From Himantopus leucocephalus (taxonomy: Eukaryota > Chordata > Aves > Charadriiformes > Recurvirostridae): a stretch of DNA of 64,000 nt. The stretch spans positions 58,248,094 through 58,312,093 of the forward strand of contig RSEF01000001.1 in NCBI GenBank assembly GCA_003993805.1, written 5' to 3'. The position numbers were made by a program, and so were the translations under genes. Below the pieces are notes generated by a model. It saw only the letters and a list, made by a program, of their open reading frames with translations. It had not been told where the DNA came from and made no database searches. This document shows positions 38,401 through 53,400 of this stretch, piece by piece (the stretch's first letter is position 1; every line of letters begins with the position of its first letter).

Positions 38401-41400
38401 CTCCCATCTGTGCTTGCAGCCCAGCATAAGTCCAGCACAGTCTGTGGCTAAATGCAGCCCTTTCATGTTGATGGGAGTGAAACAGGTACCAGTTAAGGAC
38501 AAGTAAATAAATAGAGGTAAATTCACCTGTTTGGCATTCCAGGGTGGGCTGGAAGGAGGAGGTAATCTGCATCCTGACTGTTTGTATTCCTTTCTCACCA
38601 AAAACTGACCCATCTAGTGCTACTGAGGAAAGAGCCTTCTGTGTGTAATAAACTGACATCTGGAAGGAGCTGCTTAGGAGAGGGAGCAGGATACCTCTTG
38701 CTGTGTCTCTGAAATGGAGAGACTTAAAGACTTGGGATCCTCTTGTGTTGTTTTTTTATTTCTTGTTAATCAATTTTAATGAACATTCTCCATTTGTCTC
38801 TTCTGGTCATTTAAAAAAAATATTTGTTTTGTTTTACAGGCAACTAATAGCACACTTACAGGTTTTCTCTAAATTCTCGAATCCTCGTGCATTGTATCTG
38901 GAGCAGAAGTTGAATGCATTATATACCCAGGTGATGCTATTTGCTGGCTTTTAGAATTACTGTTAATAAATGAACTCATTCTTATTTGAATGCAGTGTCC
39001 GAGACTGCAGAAACCTGTCATTCTCTGAACCCAGCCGTGATAGCTGAAAAAGGACCTGTCCTTGAGAGGGCTTCCTTGCAGGCTTCACTTGAAATGAGCC
39101 CCTTTAGCAAAGACCTGCTTGAGATGCCTGGCTTAGACTGCCAGGAGTGGCTCATGCAAACAGATCTGGCAGCTGACAAGTAGTAGTCTTTGGCAAGGTG
39201 GAGGAGTGCTGTAGAGGGAGCAGCAGGATCTGGAAAAGGATTTTGAATCCAAAGCTTTGAGATTTGTCCTTGTCCTACAGTGCTGTGTCTACAAAGAGCA
39301 TCGTCAATGTGAACAACAGATCATTTTGCAGCAACTGTTCTTTCCATATTTTTATGGTTTTACATCTTTCAGCGTTTCTCATAGTGATTTGAGGTACAAA
39401 ATGTGGGAAATTCGGGATCCTCATCCTGTCTAGCACTTGGGAAGGGGATCATGGCCATCATTATGAAAATGCATACTTCTGCAGAAAGAGAGAGGAAATA
39501 CAAATATTGTGTGTATGTGTCTCTCTCTCTGGTTTTTGTTTGTTTGATTGTTTTTAGTGGCTGGTGACGCTGTTCCTTTGCCTGTCATAGGCATATGCAC
39601 TGTAAGTGCATAGTGTATAAGGCGCTGTCAATATCAACAAAATCAAAACTGAAGATAAACAGAGATTGAGTGAGTAAGCAGGGAACACAGATTAAAGAGC
39701 AGAGCCTAGATAATTCCTGCCTACTAAAAGTCTCTTCTAACTTTAAGTAAAGGAGGCAGGAAAACAAATCTAAGAAGAAATGGAATAGGAGGAGTCACAG
39801 CCTATAAGAATGGCATAAAAAAAAGAAAACAAAATTTCATCTTGAGGAATATTCCATTTGATAAGATTCCTTTTTGAGGGATTTCCCTGAAGGAATTGTC
39901 AAAAATATGACTCTGAAGAGGGATTTTAAGTCTTTATCCTATGCTCCTTAAGAGGGTATTTTATTCATTCTACTGTGTTTTGTTGGTTCACAATTTGTGG
40001 ATTTGTTCAGATCATTGGGGTTTGCTCTAATTGTTCCTAATTTGTGTTCTCTGAGGTTGTGGTCAGTGGTCTGTAGAACTATATTAAATGTTACAAACCT
40101 GTTAGTTCCCTGGGTTTCACCTGGCACCTGGTGTGGGAGTTGGAAAGTCCATTCATTACTCCCCGGATTTGAGAGTCTCTAATGAACATCCACTCTGTTT
40201 CAGTCAACCTCAGAGACTGGCTTAGGAAAAGAGTTGGTCCATGTGTTTGCTTGCCTGTATTCTTAGGAAAATATTGAACAGATGCGTACAGGTCAAAACA
40301 GCGTGTGAAGAACAACCTGACAACTCTATAAAGAGAGTTTACTTCATCACTTACTGTTTGCCATTTCTGTGTCTTAGCATATGTATTGTCATGGCTGGTG
40401 TGTCCTTCTGGCATAGGGACATCATGGCAAAGTGAACTTTGGTGATTCTAGCCTGCGCTGTTTGATAGGAAACAGAAGAACTGATAAGAATGCTGCTTTG
40501 GGAAATGATCTGTATTTCTTACTGCCTAGGTTATGAGGAGTCATCTTCAAGAGACGGCAAATGTCAGTGAGACATTGCATATCAAGTGCATATCAAATCT
40601 TATGAGTTTGTCACAGGACAGACAGACAGGTGTCTTGGGATGCTTTGGGTAGTCTGCTTTTTAATCCAGTCTTTTCAGATACACAACTAGTAACAGGTTT
40701 TGGAGGTTGAAAACGCAAGCTGACAGTGGTCCAAAAGGCAATTAAGAAAAAACAAATATTATAACTATCCTATGTAGATGGGAGGGAAAAGTATATATGA
40801 ACCACCAGCAGCCATGTCCGCTTTTTATAAGCAACAGTTGTGTATTTGCATCTTGGCTTTATACTGGCAACACATACATTCTGTTTCCATTCTGATAAGC
40901 TAGTCCAAAACCTGCTTGAGCTTGGAGCCTTTGGGTTTTTTCTCTATTTTCAGTAAGCAATTCTGTCTCCTAGATAGGGACTCATGTTCTTTCCTTTGTC
41001 ATTTGCAGTTACTGTCCCATCAAGACCAGAACGTACAGAGAGTAGCTCTTGACTGTATAATGACATACAAGCATCCTCATCTACTGCCATACAGGTAAAA
41101 GCTTTTATATTACTTTAGTATTGGTGAATGAGCCTTCTGTCATATCAGAAGCCTGCTTGGGGTCAGTTGCTTCAAAGAGAGAGCTTTGCCTGTATTTGTT
41201 GAAGAAATATGTATAAATTTTCATTTTAGCCAGCTGTATATTTCCTATCTAAAACAGGAAATAAGGCCTTGAGGTTGGTCAGTGTCTCTTTTTTTGTTTA
41301 CAGGAAAATGGCAACACTTTTGTTCTGTCCCAGAAGATTGTCTGCTTAGTAGTTGCATCTTTTTCAAAGAGGTCTTTTGTACTGACGCTTTATAACCACT

Positions 41401-44400
41401 CAGAGAAAGTGACAGTGTAAAACTGTAGTTTGTGGTTGAATAATCTCTCCAGAATGTGTCCAGGAGGTACTTTCCTATGTATTAGCTTGAACTTGCTGAC
41501 TTTTTAAATGTTTTTTTGGTAAAAGGATGGGAACACAGTACTTTAATATTTTATATACAGCATAGATTAGATAGGTAGGTAAGTAGATATAGATGCATGT
41601 GTGTGTCTGTTTATTTTTACAACCCCTACCTGCCCTCAAATACTGTTCATTGCTCTCAGGGAGAACTTGCAAAGGCTTCTGGAGGACAAGAGCTTTAAAG
41701 AAGAAATAGTCCATTTCAGTATTTCTGAGGAGACTGCAGTAGTAAAAACAGAGCATCGACCAGATCTCATCCCTGTTCTTATGAGGTGCGTCACAAAGTG
41801 CAAGTTTAAAGGTTTCATGTCAAAGTCCCATGAGCAGAGATGTAATGCTGCTGCTTCTCATTTTAAACAGTTGAGATAAACCTATGGTTAATGGTATGGT
41901 TTGATGACTTAGTTTGTGATGTTCTGTATGGTTTCCTTAACACATTTATGTAATGTGTTATGCAAATGGTGTTTTCTTTAAAAACAGCATTTTGGTAAAT
42001 ACTTCTTCTAAGGCTTACAGAGAACTGTGAGATCATTTCAGTTCACTTGGTATTACCACTTATTTTTATTAAGATACAGTGATGCAAGTTATCATGCAGG
42101 TTGCTTCTTCAGCAGTAACTGCCCTCAAGCTAGCCTGGAGGTGTTCTAGTTTTATACCTGAAGTCTCCTGTAAAGCTTCTGTTGTAGTAGCAAAAGCTGA
42201 ACTTTCACTGGGATGTTTTTGGCCACTGTGTAGTAATTCAGTGGAGACCCTGAAGGCCGGGGGCGGGTTCCACTCAGTTTCTTCTCACTAGGGAATATTT
42301 ATAAATGAAATGGAGTTTCTCCTGCAGAATAAGAGACTAGGAAACAGATGGCTTGCTGAAAGCTAATGCAATCTCTTTTTGGTTCTTGAAGAATACTCTA
42401 TGGCAGAATGAGAAACAAAACAGGGAGCAAAACACAGGGCAAGTCTTCAGCGGGCACTCGCATGTCAATCGTTCTGCGATTTCTTGCCGGCTCACTGCCA
42501 GAAGAGATACGGATGTTCTTGGATCTGCTCTTTGAAGCTGTGAAGCAATTCAGTAATGGTAGGTACAGGCAGTAGAACCTGGGGGTATGGTAATTCCTGA
42601 CCTGTAGAGATGTGGGAGGATAAATACACTTAGTACTGTTACGTGCTTCAGTTTGTTTCTAACGGTGCCTTGGAACGATGAAAGGAGTAAACTTTTGATA
42701 AGGAGTGGGATTGCCCTGAGCTTTTTCTTACAAAACACAATTGCTCTGTTATCCAGGTCAGAAAAAACTGAATGACTTGCCACAGTTGTGCAAGTAAGCT
42801 GTAGTAGGCCAGGAATGAGCAGTCACTGGCATCATAGGCTAGCTGCGTATGATGGCAATAAACAGAGGTTGTAAAGTGCTCTGATACTCTAACAGTGGGA
42901 GATGTGAGTGGGAGACTAGAGTTGGAGACCTGGAGCTGTGGTTATTTAAAAAGCTGAATGTGAGGAACTGTAATTTAGGGCCAGATCATACTATTTTTCA
43001 TTGAAAATTATTTTCCATAGTGAGTATCTTCATGGTGCTTCTCCAGACAAGTTGCTGTCCCTTTGCCTATTGCAGGGCCTTGCCAGACTGCAGTGCTGCG
43101 AAGTATGTCAGAGCTGGATTTAGCTAAAGTCCTGCCTCTTGGGCGTCAGCATAGCCTCTTCAGTGTTCTCGAAGTTGTGTTGAAAAACATGGGACATTTG
43201 ATCCATCAGTACCTGCCTGAAATTCTACAGATTCTGCTCTGCATGACAGCTGTGGTATCCTGCATCCTCCAGCAAAGAGAGAAGGTATGATATATACATA
43301 CATATACATGTATGTGTACACATATGCTTACAAACATGTAAATTAAATTCCTTTCCCTCCTCCTCCCTTTAGCTTGCACATGTGCACCTTCACTAGGGCA
43401 GATAAAGATAAGTTTAATGCCAGCATGGAGTGAAGCTTAACAATTAGATGTCTGTCAAAGTAGAGGCCAATGGTATTTGTCTGAAAGTGCTACAGCGCTT
43501 AGGCAGTGCAGGCAGACAATATATTTAGAAAGCTGCTTTGGACTGCGTTTTTATTTGAATTAGTGAATGGAGAGTTGGTGGTGATCTCTGTGTTGCTACC
43601 TGCTTGCTGTGTGGACAGATAGGCAGGAGGGAAAGGTAAATGATGTATTGTAAGGATGTAACAAGATCTTATGGCAGGAAGTTTAAATTGGCCTTAAAGG
43701 TGTAGTTTTTTGGCTGCAACGATAAAACATTTGAGCAGGGGAAGGAGAGGATTTAAAGTTACTTGCCTGAGGACTTCAGAGCAAAACTTGTCTTTGAGGT
43801 GTTTTGTAGCGATGTAGATAGTTTTGTAGACTCCAGGGGAGCTCAGAGTGATTATCTACTGTGACTGTCTCCTGCCATGGGACACAGGGAGAACATGGCT
43901 ACCAGCCATGCTTTCAGCACACCAGAAGCACGTTCAGCTCTGTGTCAGGAGTAGTCATGTTAGTCCAGTGTCACAATTTGAGCCTCAGCTACATATTTGC
44001 AGAGCACTGCACATGTTTTTTCCCTTGCTGTGCACTGGCTCTACGTGCAGAAAGGGTCAGTTGAGGTAAACATTCTGTTAAAGGTTGGCTGCGGCTAAAG
44101 ATGGGACATGTTGACTTACTGCTGCATGGTGGCCAGGACAGCAGCGCAGAGATCCCTGAGCTCTAGCCCAGCTAGCTCCGGTGGTCTGTTGCCAGCTATT
44201 TGGAAGCTATGACATTGAACTAGGATTTTCTGTCTTTCTGAAACCAGTGCCTTTGCCAGGTTTCAATCCAAATAGGAAGAGGAAAGCTTGAGTCTGGTCC
44301 AGTGCAGAACCTGATCGTATATCAGGTATGAAACAAGCAAACTGCGCAGTCATCATCATCGCTGCAGTGTTTAAAGGAATTATAAGATGATAGACTGAGC

Positions 44401-47400
44401 AAGTGGTGTGTTGAAAGGAATTACATGATAATAGACTGAGCAAGTGGTGTTAGGTAATGAATATTTTGTCACTATGTGTGTGTGTTCTTGCCGAGACCCA
44501 TCTGTGAGCATTCCAGGTTAGAACTTGTCTTGAAAACAATCCATCAAACAAAGCAAGCCTTTGCAGTCAGGCGGCATCCAAGGTCCCATAGTAGCCTGCA
44601 GGCTGCACAGAACCCTGTAACTGTCTTCATTTACGAAGGGGACGAGCAAATTTTAGGACAGCAGCATCCCACAGTCTGACTTAATGGATTGCATGTGCCT
44701 ACATGTTTTATACTGGGAAAAGAGTTTTAGAAGCTGCTTAGTGCATTACTAGGATGGTCACATTTTGCCAGGGTTACCACAGTAATTCTGTCATTGTTGT
44801 TTAACGTGCAGAGTGACGGTCTGTCATTTGTCTGAACTTAATTTAGCACTTCATTAGCCCGTGAAATGTTAAAAGCTCAAGGAAGAGTGTGAGAAATCTG
44901 TTTATCTTAGCTAATGATTAGAAGACATTCTTGGAGTTTGAGAGTAATTTATTGCAGGCTGATACTGCCTGGAGAGTTAAACGTCAACTTTGACTGTTTT
45001 AAGTGAAGTTATTAATTTACTGTTTCCTACTGTTCGTGTTCAGTATTGAGTTTCTTTGTCCTCTCAAAGGCTTGATCTCAGAGGACTGCTTTTATGGCAA
45101 CTGAACAGTGAGAGACCCAAAATTATTTCATTTGGGGGTCGCCATTAGCAATAGCAGCCTGGTTAGTGCTTTCTTTGGCCCTTCAAGCAGCTCATTTGCT
45201 GCCTGGGAGCTGATAGTACACCAGTACTACACATTCAGCACGGCTTGGGAGATCGTGGGCAAGAGCATGTTTGGTTCCTTTTCCACCATCTCCTCTTTGT
45301 CTTTTTACCTGTGATTTTGGGTGTAAAGGGAGCATAGCAGTGTATTGCATGGTAGAGGGTAGCCTCTTCAGAAGTACATAGGTACATCAAATTAAAAAAT
45401 TGTGATATCTTTCAGTGAGGCTTTGACACCAAAACTGCTTTGCACACTAAAAGATACAAGTGTTTATTCTATGTGGTGGGTCAGGATATGTACTGGAGAC
45501 CTGGAGGAACCCAAGACTTAGCTTCAGTCTCAGACAGTGGCCATTATTTGTTCTGACACAGCTCTTTTGTTTCTGAGACTGGAGTTCAGTACCTCTGCAC
45601 TGTGGAGCTACCTCATGTGTTTGTGCTGTGAGCTGCATTGCACAGTATGGAAATAGTTTAGGCTACTCAAGTCAAGAATCTTCTCCAGGAGAAGAGTCAG
45701 AATGCAGCAGTGCATGAATAACTTAATGATTAGCTGTGTGGCTGATTTCCTTACTGAAAAGTTTTCCCCAAGAAAAGCTGTGGAACGTAAGCGCTTAAAT
45801 GGGTGCAGGAAGCATCCTCCTGTAATGCTCCCCCTGCCGCTATTGGAGGAGGTGATTCACATTCTTACTTTCTCTATTCCTCTCTCTTCTCCATGTCTGT
45901 TCATTTCTTCTCAGTAGATCTCAGTGTGCAAAGTACAAATCCGCTTTTGAGAGCTGATTTGGGTCCTTTTCCTGTGTAAAACAGAATTATTTAAGTGTCA
46001 GGGCTGGAAATGTAACTGTGTTGTAGCTTTCTGCATTTTGTCCAAAAAGGGCAGATGCTACTTCAAACCTGTCAGCATGGATTTTCATGAGCTGAAGGAG
46101 TCCTGTGTAACTGACTAAGTGCAGGAACAGGCACCCCTTGGAAAAATTTAGGTCAGCTGTGAGAGGTAGATTGCTACTGTGAACAAATTACAGGAGAAAA
46201 TAGAAGAACACTGTGATAGTTCCAGCAAAAGTTGTCTATGTGGTCAGTGAAATGCTGTATTTAATTTCAGAACACGTAGTTAGTAGTTGTTCTGCAAAGG
46301 TCTTACTGGGGTTTTGTTTTGTTTTTACAGGTCCAACCTAGGTTGATTAATCCACTGAAGAATTTGAGACGTCTTGGACTCAAGCTTGTGGCAGAGTTTT
46401 TTTCTGATTATGAGACCTACAGCTTTAGCGTGGAAGAGATTGATGCAGTTTTCCATGCAGTGGTGTGGCCTCAAGTAAGTATTTCTTGTTCCTCCAAACC
46501 AGCTTGTGTATAACTTGTACCATGCAGAGGAGGAGTCCGTTGTGTCAGCTGTGTCTGTCACAAGATTGGATGTGACCTCAGACAGATTGTAGCATTCTGT
46601 TGAGTGTGTGCAAAGACAGTTTCTTGGCTCATGTCTCATTAGTCCTGGAATAATCAAGTCACAGGCTAAAGTACAAATTAATTCATCTGAATATGATGGA
46701 TACAGTTTCTTTGTTCTTTAACCACAAAAGCAGACTCCTTCCCTGGATGCTTCAGGGAAGCAAAGTAATACTAGTCGCTTTGCTTTTTGACTTTTCTGTC
46801 TGGCATTTATTGGGCCTGTGGTAGGGGACTGCAGGAACGGAAGGAACCAGCAGGGTCTGTTGGTGGGCTGTGTGCTCTTGTGCCTGCCTGCTGGGAGTCC
46901 CATAAGAGCACAGTGACAAGGCACAGGGTGGTGGCCTTCGTCGGAGAAATTCAGATCACTTCTGAATTGGGAAAATGCACTATTGTGAGAGGAAGAGAGA
47001 ACACACAGTACTGAAAATGAAATTGTGCTAGCCATGCCGGTGTACTAACAGCATCTGAGGTTAGCAGTGAGGGCCTCTACCAGCTTCTGGGTTGTCTCTA
47101 CTCTAAAAGCAGTCGTCTCCACCCAAAGGGTAACTGAGCAAGATGGGCTGACCTCAGCAGAGCTCATCCACTGAGATTTTTGAAGTATCCAGAAGTCCAG
47201 CTGCCTTGTGGCAGAAAAGACTGTCAGAGAACACCGGGAGTAACTGCTGTGATCTATGAAACCCCAGATCTGCTTCTCTAGACGTTGTCTGTGTTTACTG
47301 CTACCTTATTTCTCTGCTCTTCCAGTAACAATATGTGATACGTAGCACATATATGTAGACAAACAGTAGATAAAATACTTCCAGGCAGTGCGTGTAGCTC

Positions 47401-50400
47401 TGTACTTCACTGAGCTGGGCAACAAGGAGTTGTATGTTCCTGGTTTGTCCATGGAGTCTTTTCAAGGCCAGGGTGCCACACTGGCAAAGCATTGAACATT
47501 TACCGCAGTCCCAGAGCAGTTCAAGCATGTGGTTCAGGCTTTAAGTCAGCAAAGCACTTAATGCTTTTGGGGAGCATTGTGTTTGGAAATGCTGAGTAAA
47601 TCTGAACACGATGTAAAATTGTTTTTAGTCAGAAGTCCTGTTATCCTGATAGTTCTGTCTTCCTGACATCTGGTTTTGGAGCTTGGATGGCAGTGTGATC
47701 TAGAAGCTCCCTCTAGAGGGAGTTTCCACCGGTAAACTCCATGAAGATTTGGTTTTGGCAGAAGAATCGTTTGACTTGTGTTCTTTCCTTTTTTAAGGCG
47801 ATGGAACTGAGGTGTATAAAAACTCATGGAGAGGGAAAATTGTTTTAAGCCTGTTGTACTTGACACTGGAGTTTGCTGCTCTTCATACCGGAGGAGTTTG
47901 CTGCAGAGGCTCAATATTGTTACCCTGCACAGCAGCATTCCTACAGGATTGAATTAACCGTTTACTCTTCTCAGAAAAGCTCTGTTTTATGCAGAGCAAT
48001 AACATTACCAGCCTTCGGGGGCAGGAGAAGAAGGTTTCTAAGACCCAGGCTATGATGGTCAAACCTGCCTTCTTTTCTGTTATGCTCAGATCTTGAGTGC
48101 AGACTGAGCTAGTCCAAACCCTACATGCACCGTCCTGGCTATTGCCTTCGAATGCACTGGAGCCTCCCCTGCCTGTGTGTTCACTAGCGGTGCCCTGCTG
48201 ACAGTCCAGCTATAGTCAGGGGTGGAAACCCAGCTGTGTGACTTGTGCGCAGCTTGTCGGGTTGCAGAGTTGCAGAGAGGAGGGAGCCAGATGTGTGCAC
48301 TGGGTCTCTTGCCTGTCCCCAGTCATGTGAAGGAGCAGCGGCTACTGTGTGGTGCATAGACTGGGCAACTCTTAAGTGGGGTTGTTTTGGACACAGAACC
48401 CTTGAAGGAGATTCCATTCCCTGGGTGCGGTGCAGTGCTCAAGCCTCTCCCTGAGCAGAGACGGTGCTTTTATAGCAGCTGAGGCCACGGGGACATAGAG
48501 TAGATGCTGGAATGGCAGATGCTGTGGCCAGGGTGTAGGAAGTGTGGGAGGAGTAAGTCTTGGGTGTCGCGCTTGAGTTCTCATAGGTATGCCCGGGAGA
48601 GGTTGCTAGGTCTCTGCAGTGAATGTGAGGCTCCATGGGGAGTCACTTTCAAGGCACAAATGGTAGCTGGAGTAGTGTATAAATAGGAGTAAGATAATCT
48701 AGCAGTGATTCCACAAATATTGAGGGAGCTGGAAAAATGGTGATGAAATTCTTTTCTACAAAAGGTAAACTATAGCTTGTAGTGGGGTCTTCGTTAGAGA
48801 TGAGGTTTTTAAGTGGCTTTACCTACTTGTGTTGCATTGGTGTGTGATTTTTATCTCCTTTAGGTTTGCAGGTTGGCTTCAGAGAGTCAGTATTCTCCCA
48901 CTTTTCTGCTCAAACTCATTCACACCTGGAGTAAGAATCCCAGGTAAGCGTTCTCCTCGCAAAGAAGCATGAGTACATCTGAGTACACAAAATTCAAGAA
49001 AAAAAGAGCATGTTACTGTAACAGGTTATGAATTGTGTCAAAACCCTATTTTTTTTCCATTAGGCTGTTATTCTTTTGGTAGCAGTCCAGATGTAGTTGG
49101 GAAGCTTTCCAGTTTATGCAATTACTCTCTTTTTAGTGGGCTGCTTTTCCCATATATGAACAATCAAGCAGATATGTAGCCCAAACCCAGGTGATGGGTG
49201 AGGAGGAGGGCTGACTTCTTACAATATGTCTGTGTCTTGATCAATGACTTCTTAGCCTTGGGAGGTGGGGAGTGAGTTTTACAATATCTCATTTCATTCA
49301 TGTTTTTTGATTCGTTATTTCTTTCTAATTTATGAAAGAATGTGAGCAGGTTCAGCACAAAATCTGTGACTGAGATTCTGACACGGGAAGTTGTGAGAGA
49401 GCTTTTTTTTGATGCAGATACTGTGAGAAATTCCAACTCAGCTGTCTTCAGTGATTTTTACCTCTTTCACAGACTCACTACTTTACTGAAGTATCCAGTA
49501 TCTGTTTTAAGACATGTCCTTTGTAGGCATGAAAAACTTATATATAAATGTATGTAAAAAATTGTAGGTTAAGAGCAGACTTCTTTTTGCATAAAAGAAT
49601 TATAAAATTGTAAACTTAAATTTTCAGCCTATCTTTTTTTTATAATCTTTCTCTCAGGTATTTCCCCTTGCTGGCCAAGCAGCGGCCAGATCACCCAGAG
49701 TGTGATATACTGTCAAATGTGTTTGCTGTTCTGTCAGCCAAGAATTTGTCTGAGGCCACATCAAGTCTTGTGATGGACATAACTGATAGTCTTCTCAACA
49801 GCCCAGATTTTGAACCCACAGAACAGGTTTCCAGCTTGAGCGTGACTGACTGTGTTGTCGTGGTCACGGGAGACGTGACAGAAGGTATGCCTGCATAAGA
49901 GTCCTGAGAGGCCCCTTTGGTGCTTTGGATGGAGGTGTTACATTAAGTTGAGGTTGCCTTTGTACTTGTTGAGAATACTGGAGAAGGAGAACTCCCAGTG
50001 GAGATGGAAAAGTCAATGTACAAATTAGTCTTGGCGTGCTCAAGAACTGTAAAGTCCTGCTTGTCTCATGACTGGTGAGATCCACATTTGAGTGTCAGGG
50101 TCCTGAACATGGAGAAATTTGTTATAAGGAGGGAAAATGTTTGTGTTGTCCACCTGTTTTGTCTGTGAAGCTTTGAATGATAGGATAACTTTAAGACTTG
50201 CATTGCTGACTTGACTCTGAGCCTAACATCAAGTTTTATATAAAAGCCCACTCACAATATGCACATGGTCATGCATCACTGATATTTAGTCTCTACTCCC
50301 TGATAAGAAAAACCTGCCATTGATTCCTTTTATCTGTGAGTGGTAATAGACAGGAAGTGTGGTATGCTGTGGAGCCATCTTTCACCTGTAACACTCAAAG

Positions 50401-53400
50401 GCAGTGGAAAAGAGAGCACTTATTGCTGTGCCTGAGTTATGGCAGCTTTGATTTGCACAAAAGGTCAGTGGTAAAATAACGAAAACTGCGTCTATAAATG
50501 TGCCAGCCATTTTAGGAGACGGTTACTACCTTTGAGGAACCTCCTTGGTACCTTTTGATAAGCCCACACTTAGCGGAGCTGTTACTGAAATCTGTGATAA
50601 GAGCTTTTATTCTCTGCATGTGTTTTCTTTGGTCCCAGCAAGTTAGACTTGGTCTCAGCAAGTGCTGGTGCATGACCCCAGCAGCCAGGTGCCCTACACA
50701 TTCATAGCTCCTATTGCTTTTTTTTTTCTTCCACTGATGACAAACTTCCTTTGTCTGCCTTTCCCCCTTTGTTTATTTAGGGTTAGATGTCCCTTCTGTT
50801 GCTTGCAGCACAGAGTTGGGTATTGCTAACTGTTGTATCCCTTACAGAGACCCTTAGCCTAGGTTGCCGCTTGGTTCTGCCTCATGTTCCTGCCATACTT
50901 CAGTACTTCAGCAAAACAATGTTAAATGTGGAAAAGATGAAAAAGAAGAAGTATAGAGCTCAAGTCAGCAAAGAGCTGAGTATACTTTCCAAGTAAGTGA
51001 TTTCTTAGAGCTCAACACAATTAAAAAGTTGGGAGGAGGGAGGAAGAAAGAGGTTTTTCATAATAGGTTGCAAATTAAAAAACACTAAGTCTCAAACTAT
51101 TTAAATTTAGAGCAGTTGAAAATACCTTGCAAGTTACTAGTGACTGAGAGGGGAAAAGTTTTCAGAAATTGATTCTATCTGTTTCTATTGCTGGTACTCA
51201 AAACCAATGCCTCTTGGGTGTAGGAGAAGGTACAGAAATGCCTGCAGTCATGTGGAACTGAATACTTGGGCTGACACCGTGATTTTTGGTGGGTATGCTC
51301 TATTAGCCTGGGTGCAGATGGATGGGCTGACAGTGCCTTCTGATATGGCACTAGTGCTGAGTGAGTTGTTCTTTGCTGTATACTGGTGATTGGTTTGATA
51401 TAAAATAGTGTATTACCTTGTCTTATTTTGCAGGATCAGCAAATTTATACAAGAAAAGAGTCAGAATTCAGTACTTGTGAGCCTTCTCCTCCCTTTCCTT
51501 TATCAGAGTAACATGGAGCAGGTAGGCAGAAATTACTTCCCTCCCCATTAAACATATATTTTTCTTTTAATAAAGTAGATTTGTTTAAGATGCAGTTAAA
51601 AATCTTAGTGATTACATGCCATTTCTCATGATTAGCCTGAAATCGAGTCTTCATGTGTTTGTAGCTTGTAATCTGCTCAGCATGCTGTGATGTTACATGT
51701 TGATGCGTACAAGGCACTGGATGCTTTGTACCAATGCCAGCGCTCAGGCTGACTCTGTTCCCCCTTTTCATGGGGAAGGTCTGCAGAAGTTTTTATGCAG
51801 TCTTTACCTCCTTTGCCACTGTAGTCAATCCACCAGATTCTTTGCAGTGTTTGAAATAAATGCTCCTCTTCACTGTGGATTTTATGCACCCCAAATCCAG
51901 AGGCACAGCATCTGGACAGCAGTATGAATACACATGGTTAAGTGTGTAGTACATACTGTGTGGCAGTGCTACATTCGTCTGTCAGAGGATGAAAGGCGAA
52001 CATTTTACAGTGCTATTAAAATGCTCCTCTATTTCCTGCTTCCATTCTATTCTCCTTCCGCTCTTAAAGAATCCACTTGTGGGTAGAGAAGTGTATCTCA
52101 AAACTGAAACTTCCCTAAAATCCTAAATTTCTCAGGCATGCAAAGCAGTTGAAAGAAGCAGAGCTCTCCATGGCTTAGGCTTTTGTAAACTGTTAAATAA
52201 ATCCAGCACTGGGGATATTGGTAAACTATTTTGTCTGGGTTTCCCTCTCTGCCAAACCTTGTTTTCAGAAATATAGTCCCATCTACAATGAAGGAATGTA
52301 TTGATTATTCGGCTTGGTTGCCTGAGTCCTTGGATCAAGGTTTGGGTCTTGTTTTTCTTAAAAAAAAAAAAATGCAGTTACTCAATAAGAGATTTTTCGG
52401 TTTGCAGAAAGAACTGATAGGCAGCAACCTGTAGCTTCTGCTTTGCAAGTGGTCATTTAATTGTTCACAGAGGATTCTTGGTTTTTAAATGTCTGAATCA
52501 TTAGGGGACCATATATGATTTCTATTCAGGGAGATCATACAAGTATATGGTGCTGTTAATGTTTGTTTCACAGATCAAGAAAGACTACCTTTTAAAGCTC
52601 TGTTGGTTCTCCCGACCTTTGAGTCATTTGAGGAAAGACACAAAAAAGAAGTCTTCGTCATCATGGCATTCTTCTCTAACACTGTGCTTGTGTTTAATTG
52701 AAAGGTTGTGAGTGCTTCTGAGAGATTTGATGGTTGCATTGAGTGTGTCGTCCTAATTCTTTGTTCTCATTCAGTGTATGTGATCTGAATAAAATACAGC
52801 ACAGTTCACTCTGTGTCGTGAAATATTTCCCAAGCAAATGAAATAATCTTGTGAGGTTTCAGTGTTTATTGACAGTTATCTATTTCTTTCAGGGTACAGA
52901 GATTGACATTCTGGAGACAGTGCAGAACTTGCTGAGGCATTGCTCAAACCCTACAAGCTTTCTCAAACCACTGGCAAAGCTTTTTTCTGTCATTCAGAAC
53001 AAACTGTCTCGACATAAGCTGTGCGTGGTATTTCAGGTATTGCATTTTTTTGTGTATTTCTGTGCTTTTTTCATTTGTTGTGAGAGAACAAGAACAAAAT
53101 AATTAGCAATATTTATCTTTGTTGTATATGAGCTTAAAAACCTTTTAAATCTGCATATCTGTTAAGTGAAAGTAACAGAATCGCAGATGATAGAAATTAA
53201 TGAGCTGCAAGAAGACTGGTAAAAGTTTTGGCTTACAGCCTGGTTGATGTGAGTATCACCGGGGTTCTTTTGTGTAAGAGAAGCGAAATAAAGCACACTT
53301 CGTCCATAACAGATCCTGTATCTTTATGAAATAAGAATGACTTTGAGCATCCGGAAGATGATTTTTGTTTGTATTCTTCTCTCACAGGTTTATAGCAGTC

